64,000 nucleotides of DNA. Source: Flavobacteriales bacterium (GTDB lineage Bacteria > Bacteroidota > Bacteroidia > NS11-12g > UBA9320). The stretch is from NCBI GenBank assembly GCA_020635435.1, contig JACJZU010000004.1:310001-374000 (forward strand). Direction: 5' to 3'. The translations under genes were made by a program, and so were the position numbers. The notes below the pieces were generated by a model. That model was not told where the DNA came from and did not search any database. It saw only the letters and a list, made by a program, of their open reading frames with translations. This document shows, one piece after another, positions 25,242 through 34,031 of this stretch (within the stretch, counting starts at the first letter, position 1; every line of letters begins with the position of its first letter).

Positions 25242-26450
25242 ATGCTCTGGAAAGTAGCCTGGCGGAATATTTGGAGGAACCGGACGCGCAGTTTGGTGAT
25301 CATCATAGCCATAGCGCTAGGCTTATGGGCTGGTGTATTCGCTTCAGCTTTTGTGGTGGGAATGATGCATGAGAAGATCGATAGTTTGATCAAACTCGAA
25401 ATATCCGATTTCCAAGTGCATCACCCAAAATTCAGAGATGAACAGGATGTACGATTCTTCATTGCAGAGCCCGAGAAGTTGATCGAAGGGATACGCAGGG
25501 AAGAAGGAGTAAGAGGGGTGAGTGAGCGGCTAGTGGTCAATGCAATGATCAGTGGACCCGGACAAAGCGGAGCCGCTCAGGTTTTTGGAGTGGATCCCGA
25601 ACGGGAGGCTGTGGTAAGTGGACTGAATACCTACATTGACTCCGGGGCCTGGTTCGAAGGAATTAAGAGAAATCCCATAGTTCTCAGCCACCGTTTGGCT
25701 GAAAAGTACCATGTGAAGCTCCGTTCCAAATTGGTCATTACGGTGCAGGATGTACATGGCGAGATCACGGCTGCATCTTTCCGGGTTGCCGGCATTTTCG
25801 ACACGAAGAATCCGCCTTTCGACGATAGACAAGTGTATGTGCGCAGATCGGATCTGGACGCACTGCTAGGTTCAGAAGGAAAAGTACATGAGATAGCCGT
25901 ATCGCTGGACGATCATGAACAGGCAGATCCAATGGCATCCAAATTTGCGGCCGTGCGTTCCGATCTCGAGATCCTGCCCTGGATGGACCTCACACCGGGA
26001 ATGCGTTTGATGATCGGAATGTTGGATACTTACACCTATTACATTGTGGGGATCATCATGCTTGCCCTTCTTTTCAGTATCATCAATACCATGCTCATGG
26101 CCGTTCTGGAACGCGTTCGGGAGATCGGAATGCTCATGGCCGTTGGCATGAACAAGATGCGGGTTTTCAGTATGATCGTATTGGAAACCATTATGCTTAC
26201 AATGATCGGTGGACCGGTGGGACTGATTTTGGCTTGGGGTAGTGTGAATTATTTCGGAAAGGTAGGCATCAATGTAGGAGGTAGCGCCTATGCCGATATG
26301 GGATTTGCTGCAACGGTGTATACGCGATTGGTCCCACAAACCTATTTGATCATAACCTTAATGGTGATCGGTATGGCCATTTTGGCCGCCATTTATCCGG
26401 CGCGTAAAGCCCTCCAATTGAATCCATCAGAAGCGATACGAAAGATATGA
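25242..26450 (+). CDS. ABC transporter permease, FtsX/LolCE-like (second of pair)
   Basis: 402 residues, a paralogue of the preceding gene: VAWRNIWRNRTRSLVIIIAIALGL at the start, then a periplasmic domain (SDFQVHHPKFRDEQDVRFFI, NPIVLSHRLAEKYHVKLRSKL) and the C-terminal helices with ERVREIGMLMAVGMNKMRVF and AAIYPARKALQLNPSEAIRKI. The pair probably forms a heterodimer like LolC/LolE. Its stop overlaps the ATPase start by 4 bp (ATGA), so the two are translationally coupled. Confidence 0.88.
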   Translation: MLWKVAWRNIWRNRTRSLVIIIAIALGLWAGVFASAFVVGMMHEKIDSLIKLEISDFQVHHPKFRDEQDVRFFIAEPEKLIEGIRREEGVRGVSERLVVNAMISGPGQSGAAQVFGVDPEREAVVSGLNTYIDSGAWFEGIKRNPIVLSHRLAEKYHVKLRSKLVITVQDVHGEITAASFRVAGIFDTKNPPFDDRQVYVRRSDLDALLGSEGKVHEIAVSLDDHEQADPMASKFAAVRSDLEILPWMDLTPGMRLMIGMLDTYTYYIVGIIMLALLFSIINTMLMAVLERVREIGMLMAVGMNKMRVFSMIVLETIMLTMIGGPVGLILAWGSVNYFGKVGINVGGSAYADMGFAATVYTRLVPQTYLIITLMVIGMAILAAIYPARKALQLNPSEAIRKI

Positions 26451-27136
26451 ATGAGTTTGTCATAGAAGCCCGAAACCTGAGTAAAGTATATCCCGGCGCC
26501 GTGGATGTACATGCCGTGAACCACATCGATCTGCAGATCGAAAATGATGAGTTCACTGCTATTGTAGGCCCTTCAGGCTCAGGGAAAACCACCCTGCTCA
26601 ATCTGATCGGTGGCCTGGACAGGCCCAGTACAGGCGAAATACTTGTGAACGGACATCAGATCCATGATCTTACCGACAATCAACTCATCGATTTCCGTTT
26701 GCGTCATATTGGTTTTGTATTTCAGAGTTATAACCTCATTCCGGTTCTCACTGCCCTGGAGAATACGGAATTCATAATGCTCATGCAGAATATTCCCAAA
26801 GCACAGCGCGAACAGCGTGCAATTGAATTGTTGAATGAGGTTGGACTGGGGGAAAAGTTGCATTCACGACCTACTCAGCTCAGTGGTGGTCAGCAACAAC
26901 GGGTGGCTGTCGCACGGGCTTTGGCATCCAAACCGGATTTTGTACTGGCGGATGAACCAACGGCCAACCTCGACTCCGAATCGGCCTTTAATCTGCTCGA
27001 TATAATGGCTCGACTGAATAAAGAAGAAGGGATAACCTTTCTGTTCTCTACACACGATCAGCGCGTGATCGATCGGGCACGGAGGGTGATCACCCTTGAA
27101 GACGGCCGAATTGTAAGCGACATCCGACAATCCTGA
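26447..27136 (+). CDS. ABC transporter ATP-binding protein, LolD/MacB-like
   Basis: 229 residues with a complete ATPase: Walker A GPSGSGKT (41-48), Q-loop Q93 in FVFQSYNLIP, signature LSGGQ (145-149), Walker B ending in D169-E170, and switch His in STHD. Phrasing such as NLIPVLTALENTEF and DEPTANLDSESA is typical of the LolD/MacB/FtsE group. It should energise the two upstream permeases. It is followed after 4 bp by the outer-membrane protein gene. Confidence 0.92.
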   Translation: MNEFVIEARNLSKVYPGAVDVHAVNHIDLQIENDEFTAIVGPSGSGKTTLLNLIGGLDRPSTGEILVNGHQIHDLTDNQLIDFRLRHIGFVFQSYNLIPVLTALENTEFIMLMQNIPKAQREQRAIELLNEVGLGEKLHSRPTQLSGGQQQRVAVARALASKPDFVLADEPTANLDSESAFNLLDIMARLNKEEGITFLFSTHDQRVIDRARRVITLEDGRIVSDIRQS

Positions 27137-27140
27137 TAAA

Positions 27141-28319
27141 ATGGTTGTCCGACCACTCTTTGTTGCCATCTGGCTGTTCTTTGTTTCCTTACTCGCGGAT
27201 GCCCAGTCCGAGCCGAAGAATCTCACGCTAAGAGGATATGTAAAAGATCTGAGGATCTTGAGTTTTTCGGAGGATAGCTCGGGGAACTCGCGCAGTTTGC
27301 AGCAGAACTTCATTCACAACCGTTTGAATTTGCGTTATGCGCCGTCGCAGCATTGGGAAGGAGCATTGGAATTGCGAAATCGCTTCTTTTATGGCGAATT
27401 CCTCAAGTACTATCCTCCAGGGGCGAGTTACGGGTCATTTTTGGAACCGGATCCGGGGATGCTTGATATGAATTGGTCCTGGATCGATAACTCGAATCTG
27501 GTGGCCCACACCGCGATAGACCGCATGTGGGTGAATTGGTCGAATGAGAAATGGGATTTGCGATTGGGTCGGCAACGCGTGAATTGGGGGCAGAATTTGG
27601 TTTGGAATCCGAACGACCTGTTCAACGTACTCAATTTTGCCGATTTTGATTACGAGGAGCGTCCGGGAATGGATGGAATTCGTGTGCAGCGCTATTTGTC
27701 GGGCTCGTCTGCAATTGAAGCAGTCTGGCAGTTCAACCGGGAACCCACGGAGCGTTCTGCTGCCCTGAGGTACCGATTCAATTTCAAAAGCTACGACATA
27801 CAACTTCTGGGAGGCCGATACCGACAGAATTGGTCGCTTGGCACCGGCTGGGCCGGCAATTTGAAGGGCTCCGGTTTAAAAGGCGAGCTAACGGCATTCA
27901 TTCCGGATAACGATAGCCTTAAGGAGCAATTTCTTGCCTCGGTATCCTGGGATTACTCCTTTCGAAAGGGGACCTACGTGCACACTTCATTTCTATACAA
28001 TAGCCGAGGATTAGGAGATATAGCGCGTTTAAGTCAGCTTTCAGGCAGTTCCGGTGGGCAATTGGATGTACAAACACTCATGCCGAACAGCTGGTCGGTA
28101 TTCGGACAGGTTTCACACAGTTTTCATCCGCTTTTAAGTACAAGTTTGGCTGCAATATGGGCTGTGGATCTGGGTGGAATTTTCATAATGCCACAGATAG
28201 GGTACAGTTTGCGACAGGATCTGGATCTCAGTTTGGTGGGACAGGGTATTATTATAGATGATAATGGTGTTCAGAATCTCGGTTCGGCTCTGTTTCTGAG
28301 GTTGAAATGGAGTTTTTGA
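27141..28319 (+). CDS. Outer-membrane beta-barrel protein of the ABC/LolA operon
   Basis: 392 residues: signal peptide (MVVRPLFVAIWLFFVSLLADAQ), then repeated amphipathic strands (LNLRYAPSQHWEGALELRNRF, WVNWSNEKWDLRLGRQRVNWG, GIRVQRYLSGSSAIEAVWQF) and a C-terminal FLRLKWSF with terminal Phe. The WDLRLGRQRVNWGQ and NPNDLFNVLN segments recall the DUF1302-like and alginate-export-like barrels that carry a G-R-Q-x-x-x-W-G motif. It begins 4 bp after the ATPase gene, so it is almost certainly part of the same operon and is a candidate outer-membrane endpoint for the exported cargo. Function unproven. Confidence 0.7.
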   Translation: MVVRPLFVAIWLFFVSLLADAQSEPKNLTLRGYVKDLRILSFSEDSSGNSRSLQQNFIHNRLNLRYAPSQHWEGALELRNRFFYGEFLKYYPPGASYGSFLEPDPGMLDMNWSWIDNSNLVAHTAIDRMWVNWSNEKWDLRLGRQRVNWGQNLVWNPNDLFNVLNFADFDYEERPGMDGIRVQRYLSGSSAIEAVWQFNREPTERSAALRYRFNFKSYDIQLLGGRYRQNWSLGTGWAGNLKGSGLKGELTAFIPDNDSLKEQFLASVSWDYSFRKGTYVHTSFLYNSRGLGDIARLSQLSGSSGGQLDVQTLMPNSWSVFGQVSHSFHPLLSTSLAAIWAVDLGGIFIMPQIGYSLRQDLDLSLVGQGIIIDDNGVQNLGSALFLRLKWSF

Positions 28320-28573
28320 TCCGTATTATTCGATAGATAAACTGCTCAGACGGTTTCACTAAGGATATCAGGACTGAAAACTAACTTGGAAAACCATCCG
28401 TAATTCCCAATTGACACAATTAGCCGGATCTGTAGCATGTTGGGGGAACTTTCTTTAGGAAGATTATCAATTGATTATCATGTGAAAGAAGTATGCCTTT
28501 ACGAACAGAAAATTGTATAATTGCCAAATAATCAAAAAATAATTCAAGTATTCACAAATTAATATCCACGATA

Positions 28574-30085
28574 ATGAAGAAAACACGTACTCTTTTTGCG
28601 GCCTTGTCTTTGAGCCTGCTCTTAGCTTCCTCTTCCTACGCTCAGGACTGGAAACAAGTTGGAGGGGATGTTCCTGGTGATGGAAACACAGACAATTCAG
28701 GAGGTGCAGTGAGTCTGAGTGCTGATGGATCCACATTGGCAGTAGGTGCTGTTAACGATGATGATGGGGGAAATAATGCAGGTCATGTAAGAGTTTATTC
28801 CTACACGAATCATGTATGGGTGCAAAAAGGGACTGACCTAGATGGTTCTGGAGCAAAAAATAATGACTATTTTGGAACATCAGTAGCGTTGAGTGCAGAT
28901 GGAAATGTCCTTGTGGCCGGAGCGATACAAAACAGCCCGAACTCTCAAAACCCTGATCTTGAGGGTTATGTTCGGGTTTTTTCATGGGATGGATCTACTT
29001 GGAATCAGATGGGATCTGATTTGGTAGGAAGCGCAAGTGAGGATCGATTTGGAACCTCCGTGAGTATTAACGCAGCCGGAACGATTATCGCCGTTGGAGC
29101 ACCACAAACCGGTACCAACAAAGGCTATGCACGGGTTTACAGTTGGGATGGTTCGTCTTGGAATTTGGTGGGAAGTGAATTCGAGGGATCGGCAAATAGT
29201 GATCGCTTCGGATCTGGAGTCAGCTTAAATGCAGCCGGCGATATTGTCGCTATTGGGGCTATTCAGAATGATGACGGCCCGGGCAGCAACGGCGGAGCTG
29301 TATATGTGTATCATTGGGACGGCAATTCTTGGGGGCAGCTTGGTAGTGCTTTGTATGGAGAAGCGGGAGGAGAAAATACAGGAAATGCAATAAGCCTGAA
29401 TGCGGTAGGAGATATTCTTGCAATAGGGAGCAGCAGCAATGATGGAACGGCAACGAATGCCGGACATGTTCGGGTGTTTAAACACAATTTCGACGCTGCC
29501 ACATGGAATCAATTGGGATCAGACATAGATGGACCGGTAGAAAGAGATGAATTGGGCGCTTCCGTTGCGCTGAGTGCGGATGGGTACACATTGGTGGCAG
29601 GTGCAACTCAAAACTATACTGGAAGTCCTGATCCGGCGGGTTATGTCAATGTTTATACCTACAACGGTTCCTCATGGGTAACTTTGGGGTCAACCTTGAG
29701 TGGTACAGATGATAATGGTAGATACGGCTCAGCGGTGAGTGTTAGCTCAAATGGATTACGGGTAGCTGCAGGTGCACCCAATCACAATCCCGGAGGAAAT
29801 AATAGGGGTTTGGTTCAAACCTTTCAACTTTGCACACCTGGATTGTTGTATTACCGTCCTTCTTCTTTTGGAATGTACAACGTGAGTATTTCCGGTAACG
29901 ATGGTTCCATTCGTACTTTGGTCCTCGATGGAAATGAGCCGTACACATACAACTGGACGGGCCCAACTCCTGCAAATGGTGCAAATCCTACCGGACTCGA
30001 TGCAGGAAGCTATTACCTGGAAGTGATCGATGAAAATGGCTGTGATTATAACGGCGGCCCCTGGAATTTGCGTGAAGCGCCTTGA
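28574..30085 (+). CDS. Secreted seven-repeat (beta-propeller-like) protein with SprB-type end module
   Basis: 503 residues with a signal peptide (MKKTRTLFAALSLSLLLASSSYAQ). Seven repeats of about 55-60 residues follow, each with a W-x-x-x-G start (DWKQVGGDVPG, TWNQMGSDLVG, SWGQLGSALYG and so on), an FG-T-S-V-S-L-S/N-A-D/A-G turn and a VRVYSW-like end; seven units suggest a closed propeller of the FG-GAP/PQQ kind. The last 70 residues (EPYTYNWTGP, GLDAGSYYLEVIDENGC) resemble one SprB repeat. No T9SS sorting domain follows; the end GGPWNLREAP is shared with the broken paralogue downstream, so it looks native. Possibly an adhesin; function unknown. Confidence 0.75.
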   Translation: MKKTRTLFAALSLSLLLASSSYAQDWKQVGGDVPGDGNTDNSGGAVSLSADGSTLAVGAVNDDDGGNNAGHVRVYSYTNHVWVQKGTDLDGSGAKNNDYFGTSVALSADGNVLVAGAIQNSPNSQNPDLEGYVRVFSWDGSTWNQMGSDLVGSASEDRFGTSVSINAAGTIIAVGAPQTGTNKGYARVYSWDGSSWNLVGSEFEGSANSDRFGSGVSLNAAGDIVAIGAIQNDDGPGSNGGAVYVYHWDGNSWGQLGSALYGEAGGENTGNAISLNAVGDILAIGSSSNDGTATNAGHVRVFKHNFDAATWNQLGSDIDGPVERDELGASVALSADGYTLVAGATQNYTGSPDPAGYVNVYTYNGSSWVTLGSTLSGTDDNGRYGSAVSVSSNGLRVAAGAPNHNPGGNNRGLVQTFQLCTPGLLYYRPSSFGMYNVSISGNDGSIRTLVLDGNEPYTYNWTGPTPANGANPTGLDAGSYYLEVIDENGCDYNGGPWNLREAP

Positions 30086-30095
30086 GGTGTTGGGG

Positions 30096-30143
30096 GGATA
30101 GGATGTTAGGAGGATAGGATAATAGGAGGATGGGATTTTAGGC
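30096..30143 (+). repeat. Three 16-bp G-rich tandem repeats
   Basis: Units at 30096, 30112 and 30128: GGATAGGATGTTAGGA, GGATAGGATAATAGGA and GGATGGGATTTTAGGC. They lie 10 bp after the stop of the propeller-like gene and before its terminator. They share period but not sequence with repeat array 3. No coding potential. Confidence 0.85.
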
Positions 30144-30212
30144 TTTTAGGAAGTTGGGTCGGTCGGCTCAATGATGTAGAATGACTTAATCTGAAAACAA
30201 TTGAATATTTAG

Positions 30213-30247
30213 AGCCCTATTCTTTCATTAGAATGGGGCTTTTTTTT
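30213..30247 (+). terminator. Rho-independent terminator
   Basis: An 11-bp stem (AGCCCTATTCT / AGAATGGGGCT, one G-U pair) with a 6-nt loop is followed by seven T. It ends the transcript of the seven-repeat gene. Confidence 0.85.
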
Positions 30248-30461
30248 GATGCGGGTTTCGCTGAGCAATTCTTGGATGAGTTGTAGTCATAACAAGTCGA
30301 TAATTTCTGATACCCGATCAATGGAATTGGCTTTCAATGATGACTTTAAATTCTTTGTTATCAATTTCACTTTTTCACTCTTCATTAGCGCTTTTTTTTC
30401 AATCACGTTTGATCCTAAATATCTCTTTATTTGATTATGGACAAACTGGGTGTATTAATCT
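30248..30461. other. AT-rich intergenic stretch before pseudogene
   Basis: Between the terminator and the decayed paralogue no gene or RNA can be supported. A 62-codon open frame at 30246 lacks any recognisable feature and starts inside the terminator T-run. The AT-rich stretch near 30340-30440 may carry the former promoter of the broken copy. Confidence 0.5.
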
Positions 30462-30816
30462 ATGAAACGAACCATTCAAGCGAGGCTGCGGTGTTTAGGC
30501 TTTTTTTTGATCTTAAGCAATTTAGGATTGGATCCTGTTTCCGCCCAAACCTTGATCGGGACAGAGATCAATGGTGTACAGGTAGGTGATGAATACGGTC
30601 GTACAGTGGTCCTGAGTTCTGACGGGAAGACTATGGCGGCTGGATCAAAACGCTGGTTGAAGGTGGAACGCTCCCTATACCTACTCCTGGACCGGCCCAT
30701 CAAATGTCACGGGAGTAAATCCAACGGGGTTGAAGGCCGGTGTATATTTTTTACATGTTGTTGATGATAATGGTTGCAAGGGTATCGGTGGACCCTGGAA
30801 TCTGGTAGAGCCCTGA
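30462..30816 (+). pseudogene. Decayed paralogue of the seven-repeat secreted protein
   Basis: The frame starting at 30462 encodes a signal peptide (ending in DPVSAQ) and the first half of one repeat (GDEYGRTVVLSSDGKTMAAGS), clearly related to the gene at 28574. Near 30650 the match jumps, through two frame changes, to the C-terminal module. In the frame of nt 30667 it reads NAPYTYSWTGP, NPTGLKAGVYF, VVDDNGC and GGPWNLVEP before the stop at 30814-30816. These align with EPYTYNWTGP, NPTGLDAGSYY, VIDENGC and GGPWNLREAP of the intact protein. About six repeats are therefore deleted and the reading frame is lost. Confidence 0.85.
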
Positions 30817-30932
30817 TCCGTTCGATCCAGTGGAAATCGATTCCTCTGAATTTCAGTGACCAACATCCAACCCCAGGTATGGAGATGCCCGGTTTTTGAG
30901 CCGCATTCAACTATCTTCGCAGGCTCAAAGTC

Positions 30933-31832
30933 ATGGCCAACAAAATCGAGAATAAGCCGGATGTGAAGATCGTTCAAAAGGAACGCGTTAAACCGAACTG
31001 GCTGAAAGTGGAAATTCCCGGCGGCGGGAAATACCGGGAGATCAAGAGCCTGGTTCAGGAACATAAACTGCACACGATCTGCGAGAGTGGGAAATGTCCG
31101 AACATCGGAGAATGCTGGGGCGTAGGAACCGCCACGTTCATGATCCTGGGAAATACCTGTACAAGATCCTGCCAATTCTGCCATGTGGCCACCGGTAAAG
31201 GTGATGTGCTCGACAATATGGAGCCCTTCAAAGTGGCGCAGAGCATAAATATCATGGGGATCAAACACGCAGTGATCACCAGTGTGGATCGCGACGATCT
31301 GCCCGATGGAGGCTCGGAACACTGGGCAAAGACGGTTCTCGAGATCCGCAAATGGAACCCGGATACAACGCTCGAAACGCTGATCCCCGATTTCCAGGGC
31401 CGAAAAGATCAATTGGACAATATCATTCGGGTGCACCCTGAGATCGTTTCACACAATATCGAAACAGTACGAAGACTTACCCGTGAGGTACGCGTTCAGG
31501 CCAAATACGATCGAAGTATGGAAGTGCTGCAATATCTCTTCGATCAGGGCATGACCACTAAAAGTGGGATCATGGTAGGTATGGGAGAGACCGATGAGGA
31601 GATACGCGAAACACTGACCGACCTGCGCAAAGTAGGTGTTGGCATTGTTACCCTCGGACAGTACCTGCAACCCACGGCCAAGCATCTTCCCGTGCAGCGT
31701 TTTGTTTCACCCGAGGAATTCGCCCGGTACAAAGCCTGGGGTGAGGATATGGGCTTCGAATACATCGAAAGTGGCCCGCTGGTGCGCAGTTCCTACCACG
31801 CGGAGCGACATATCAAGAAGGATCAGAGCTGA
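30933..31832 (+). CDS. lipA: Lipoyl synthase
   Basis: 299 residues. The auxiliary cluster ligands are Cys50, Cys55 and Cys61 (CESGKCPNIGEC) and the radical-SAM cluster ligands Cys76, Cys80 and Cys83 (CTRSCQFC). The conserved RSSYHAE near the C-terminus supplies the serine ligand of the auxiliary cluster. LipA inserts two sulphur atoms into protein-bound octanoyl groups to form lipoyl cofactor of 2-oxoacid dehydrogenases. It converges on lipB, the octanoyltransferase of the same pathway, with a 20-bp overlap of the two 3' ends. Full length for the family. Confidence 0.97.
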   Translation: MANKIENKPDVKIVQKERVKPNWLKVEIPGGGKYREIKSLVQEHKLHTICESGKCPNIGECWGVGTATFMILGNTCTRSCQFCHVATGKGDVLDNMEPFKVAQSINIMGIKHAVITSVDRDDLPDGGSEHWAKTVLEIRKWNPDTTLETLIPDFQGRKDQLDNIIRVHPEIVSHNIETVRRLTREVRVQAKYDRSMEVLQYLFDQGMTTKSGIMVGMGETDEEIRETLTDLRKVGVGIVTLGQYLQPTAKHLPVQRFVSPEEFARYKAWGEDMGFEYIESGPLVRSSYHAERHIKKDQS

Positions 31833-32460
31833 AGCCAAAAGCTGAACGGAATTCCTTTTCGTATTGCTCTTTAACTTCTTCCAGGGATACCTCCCGGTCT
31901 ATTTCCTTCGACAAGGTTGTAACCCCTTTATCTACAATGCCACAAGGTACAATATGGTTGAAATAGCTTAGATCGGTATGCACGTTCAGCGCAAATCCGT
32001 GCATAGTTATACCGCGACTCACTTTTATTCCAATGGCGGCGATCTTCCGCGCCGGTCCTTCCTTTAGCCAGATCCCGGTCAACCCTTCGATCCGTTCGGT
32101 ATGTACTTCAAAGAACTCCAACGTGCGGATAAGGCTTTCCTCCAAAGTATGCACGTAGGTGCGTACCCCCATACTCAGCCGATTCAGATCTAAAATGGGA
32201 TAACCAACCAATTGCCCCGGACCGTGGTACGTGATGTCACCGCCGCGTTCGATCTCGAAACTTTTAGCACCGATCCGCTCTAAAAAAGCAGGCTGTATGA
32301 GTAAATTACGCGGATCGGCACTCTTACCAAGTGTGTATACATGTGGATGCTCGCAAAGCAGCAGTTTGTCTTCCGAACCATCCTTCAGCCGCGCAACCTC
32401 TTCCTTCTGAAGCTTCCATGCAGTTTCATATTCGATCAGGCCAAGGTCTTCAATGATCAT
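31813..32460 (-). CDS. lipB: Lipoyl(octanoyl) transferase
   Basis: 215 residues from ATG 32460, which overlaps the lnt stop by 4 bp (ATGA); the frame extends 12 codons further upstream but into lnt. RGGDITYHGPGQLVGYPILDL is the LipB signature; catalytic Lys146 lies in AAIGIKVSRG and Cys173 in IVPCGIVDKG. LipB moves octanoyl from acyl carrier protein to lipoyl domains, the step before LipA. It is the last gene of the minus-strand series that includes rsmI and lnt. Confidence 0.95.
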   Translation of the reverse strand: MIIEDLGLIEYETAWKLQKEEVARLKDGSEDKLLLCEHPHVYTLGKSADPRNLLIQPAFLERIGAKSFEIERGGDITYHGPGQLVGYPILDLNRLSMGVRTYVHTLEESLIRTLEFFEVHTERIEGLTGIWLKEGPARKIAAIGIKVSRGITMHGFALNVHTDLSYFNHIVPCGIVDKGVTTLSKEIDREVSLEEVKEQYEKEFRSAFGFSSDPS

Positions 32461-34031
32461 GATGCTTCGTTTTTTAATACACGCGATCGAACCCAAACAC
32501 TCAGTATCAGGAAAACGGCCAGGAAAGATGCGGTTTTCCCTATCCCATCTCCATTTCGGGTGAAGAAGGTCTGTATATCAGATGGATGCGCATCTGCGGT
32601 AAATGCATCAGCTTCCCACCACTTCGTTCGATGCAGGATCTCACCGCGTTTGTTGATATGACAACTGATCCCCGTATTTGCACTTCGGATCACCTCCCTG
32701 CGGGTTTCAATGGCACGCAAGCGCGCATAATGCATATGTTGTTTATAGCCCGGAGTGTCGCGCCACCATCCGTCGTTGGTGATCACAAATACAAGCTGGG
32801 CGCCTTTTTGAACAAATTGTCGGGCATAATCGCCGAATACACTTTCGTAGCAGATCAATGGCGCTACATTGGCCGTACTGCGCTGGTTGAAACTCTTGGC
32901 CTCCCCATCCATTCCCAGACTTCCGGTGATCCCGCCCATATCGATGGCGAAATATTCCAGAAATCCGAATATCCGAGGGTAGGGCATGCGTTCTACGCCC
33001 GGCACCAGCTTCGATTTATGGTACGTTTCAGCGATTCCCCCGGAATTGATCAGTAAAGCGGTATTGTAACTGTCGTACCAATAACCTTCGGAAGTTTGTC
33101 TGGCCGTTGCACTTCTGTTCGATTCATCGGGAAAGAAACGGTAGGTACTAGCTCCCGTAACTATGGAGAGATCGGGATATTCGCGGATCAGATCCATGAG
33201 CATTCCAATCGATGCGCTGTGCTGCATTTGGTCCTCATCCATATATTCCACTATGGCTGTTTCCGGGAAAACAAGCAGGTCAGTTTTATCATCGAGCCTG
33301 GTACGGGCCAGTTCAATGAATTTCCGAACTTGCCCCAATTCACCCCCGCGATCAAATTTCTTGTAAGGATCGATATTGGGCTGAACAACTACGATCCTTG
33401 TGCTCTCCTCTGCTTCCGGTTCCGGAGCAGGCAACAGAATAAGTGACAAGATCAGAGGCAGAAGCAGTGCGGCCACGGGTAGCACTATTCGCATGCGCTC
33501 TCCCGAAAGAGTGAGCCTGAAGAGCAGAACGTTCACCAGCAAGATCCAAAGCGATCCCCCGCTCACACCCGTGTACTCGTAAAATTGGACCAAACGTGGA
33601 GCCGTTGCGAAACCATTTCCCAAGCTGAGCCAGGGATAGGCTAACTCCCAGGTATGATGCAGGTATTCAAATCCCAGCCAGTAAAGAACGAAGGCGACCA
33701 AGGCTCTGTCGGTACTGAGGATATTGCGAGCAGAACGATAAAGTAAAAAGGGTAAGCACATCAAGAGACTATTGGCCAATAACATGGCAATAGCCCCGCC
33801 CGGACTCGCAAACCAAACCCACCATGTGGTGGCCAGGTTCCATAGGAACAGTCCGAGATATAAGTAGGGAAAGTAAAGTCCGGGCCTATGTTGTCTCGTA
33901 TAGTCCTCAAACCACAATAATGGGATCAGACCAAAGAAGAGGAGGAAAGGTAATTGCAAAGGCGGCCAGCCCAAACTCAGCAGTCCTGCGCTCAGCAGGG
34001 CGGCGCTCAATCCTTTCCGATGTGTGTTCAT
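32457..34031 (-). CDS. lnt: Apolipoprotein N-acyltransferase
   Basis: 524 residues. The first 200 hold several membrane helices (AALLSAGLLSLGWPPLQLPFLLFFGLIPLLWFEDY and others); a nitrilase-type periplasmic domain follows. The catalytic triad can be read: Glu257 in VFPETAI, Lys341 in YHKSKLVPGVE and Cys394 in PLICYESVF. Lnt adds the third acyl chain to lipoproteins in the inner membrane. A final helix (TASFLAVFLILSVWV) anchors the C-terminus. The gene overlaps rsmI upstream and lipB downstream by 4 bp each. It is relevant to the many lipoproteins in this window. Confidence 0.95.
   Translation of the reverse strand: MNTHRKGLSAALLSAGLLSLGWPPLQLPFLLFFGLIPLLWFEDYTRQHRPGLYFPYLYLGLFLWNLATTWWVWFASPGGAIAMLLANSLLMCLPFLLYRSARNILSTDRALVAFVLYWLGFEYLHHTWELAYPWLSLGNGFATAPRLVQFYEYTGVSGGSLWILLVNVLLFRLTLSGERMRIVLPVAALLLPLILSLILLPAPEPEAEESTRIVVVQPNIDPYKKFDRGGELGQVRKFIELARTRLDDKTDLLVFPETAIVEYMDEDQMQHSASIGMLMDLIREYPDLSIVTGASTYRFFPDESNRSATARQTSEGYWYDSYNTALLINSGGIAETYHKSKLVPGVERMPYPRIFGFLEYFAIDMGGITGSLGMDGEAKSFNQRSTANVAPLICYESVFGDYARQFVQKGAQLVFVITNDGWWRDTPGYKQHMHYARLRAIETRREVIRSANTGISCHINKRGEILHRTKWWEADAFTADAHPSDIQTFFTRNGDGIGKTASFLAVFLILSVWVRSRVLKNEAS

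Noticed and set aside
30246..30434. 62-codon open frame
   Set aside because: Begins inside a terminator T-run, has no recognisable features and lies in AT-rich DNA.
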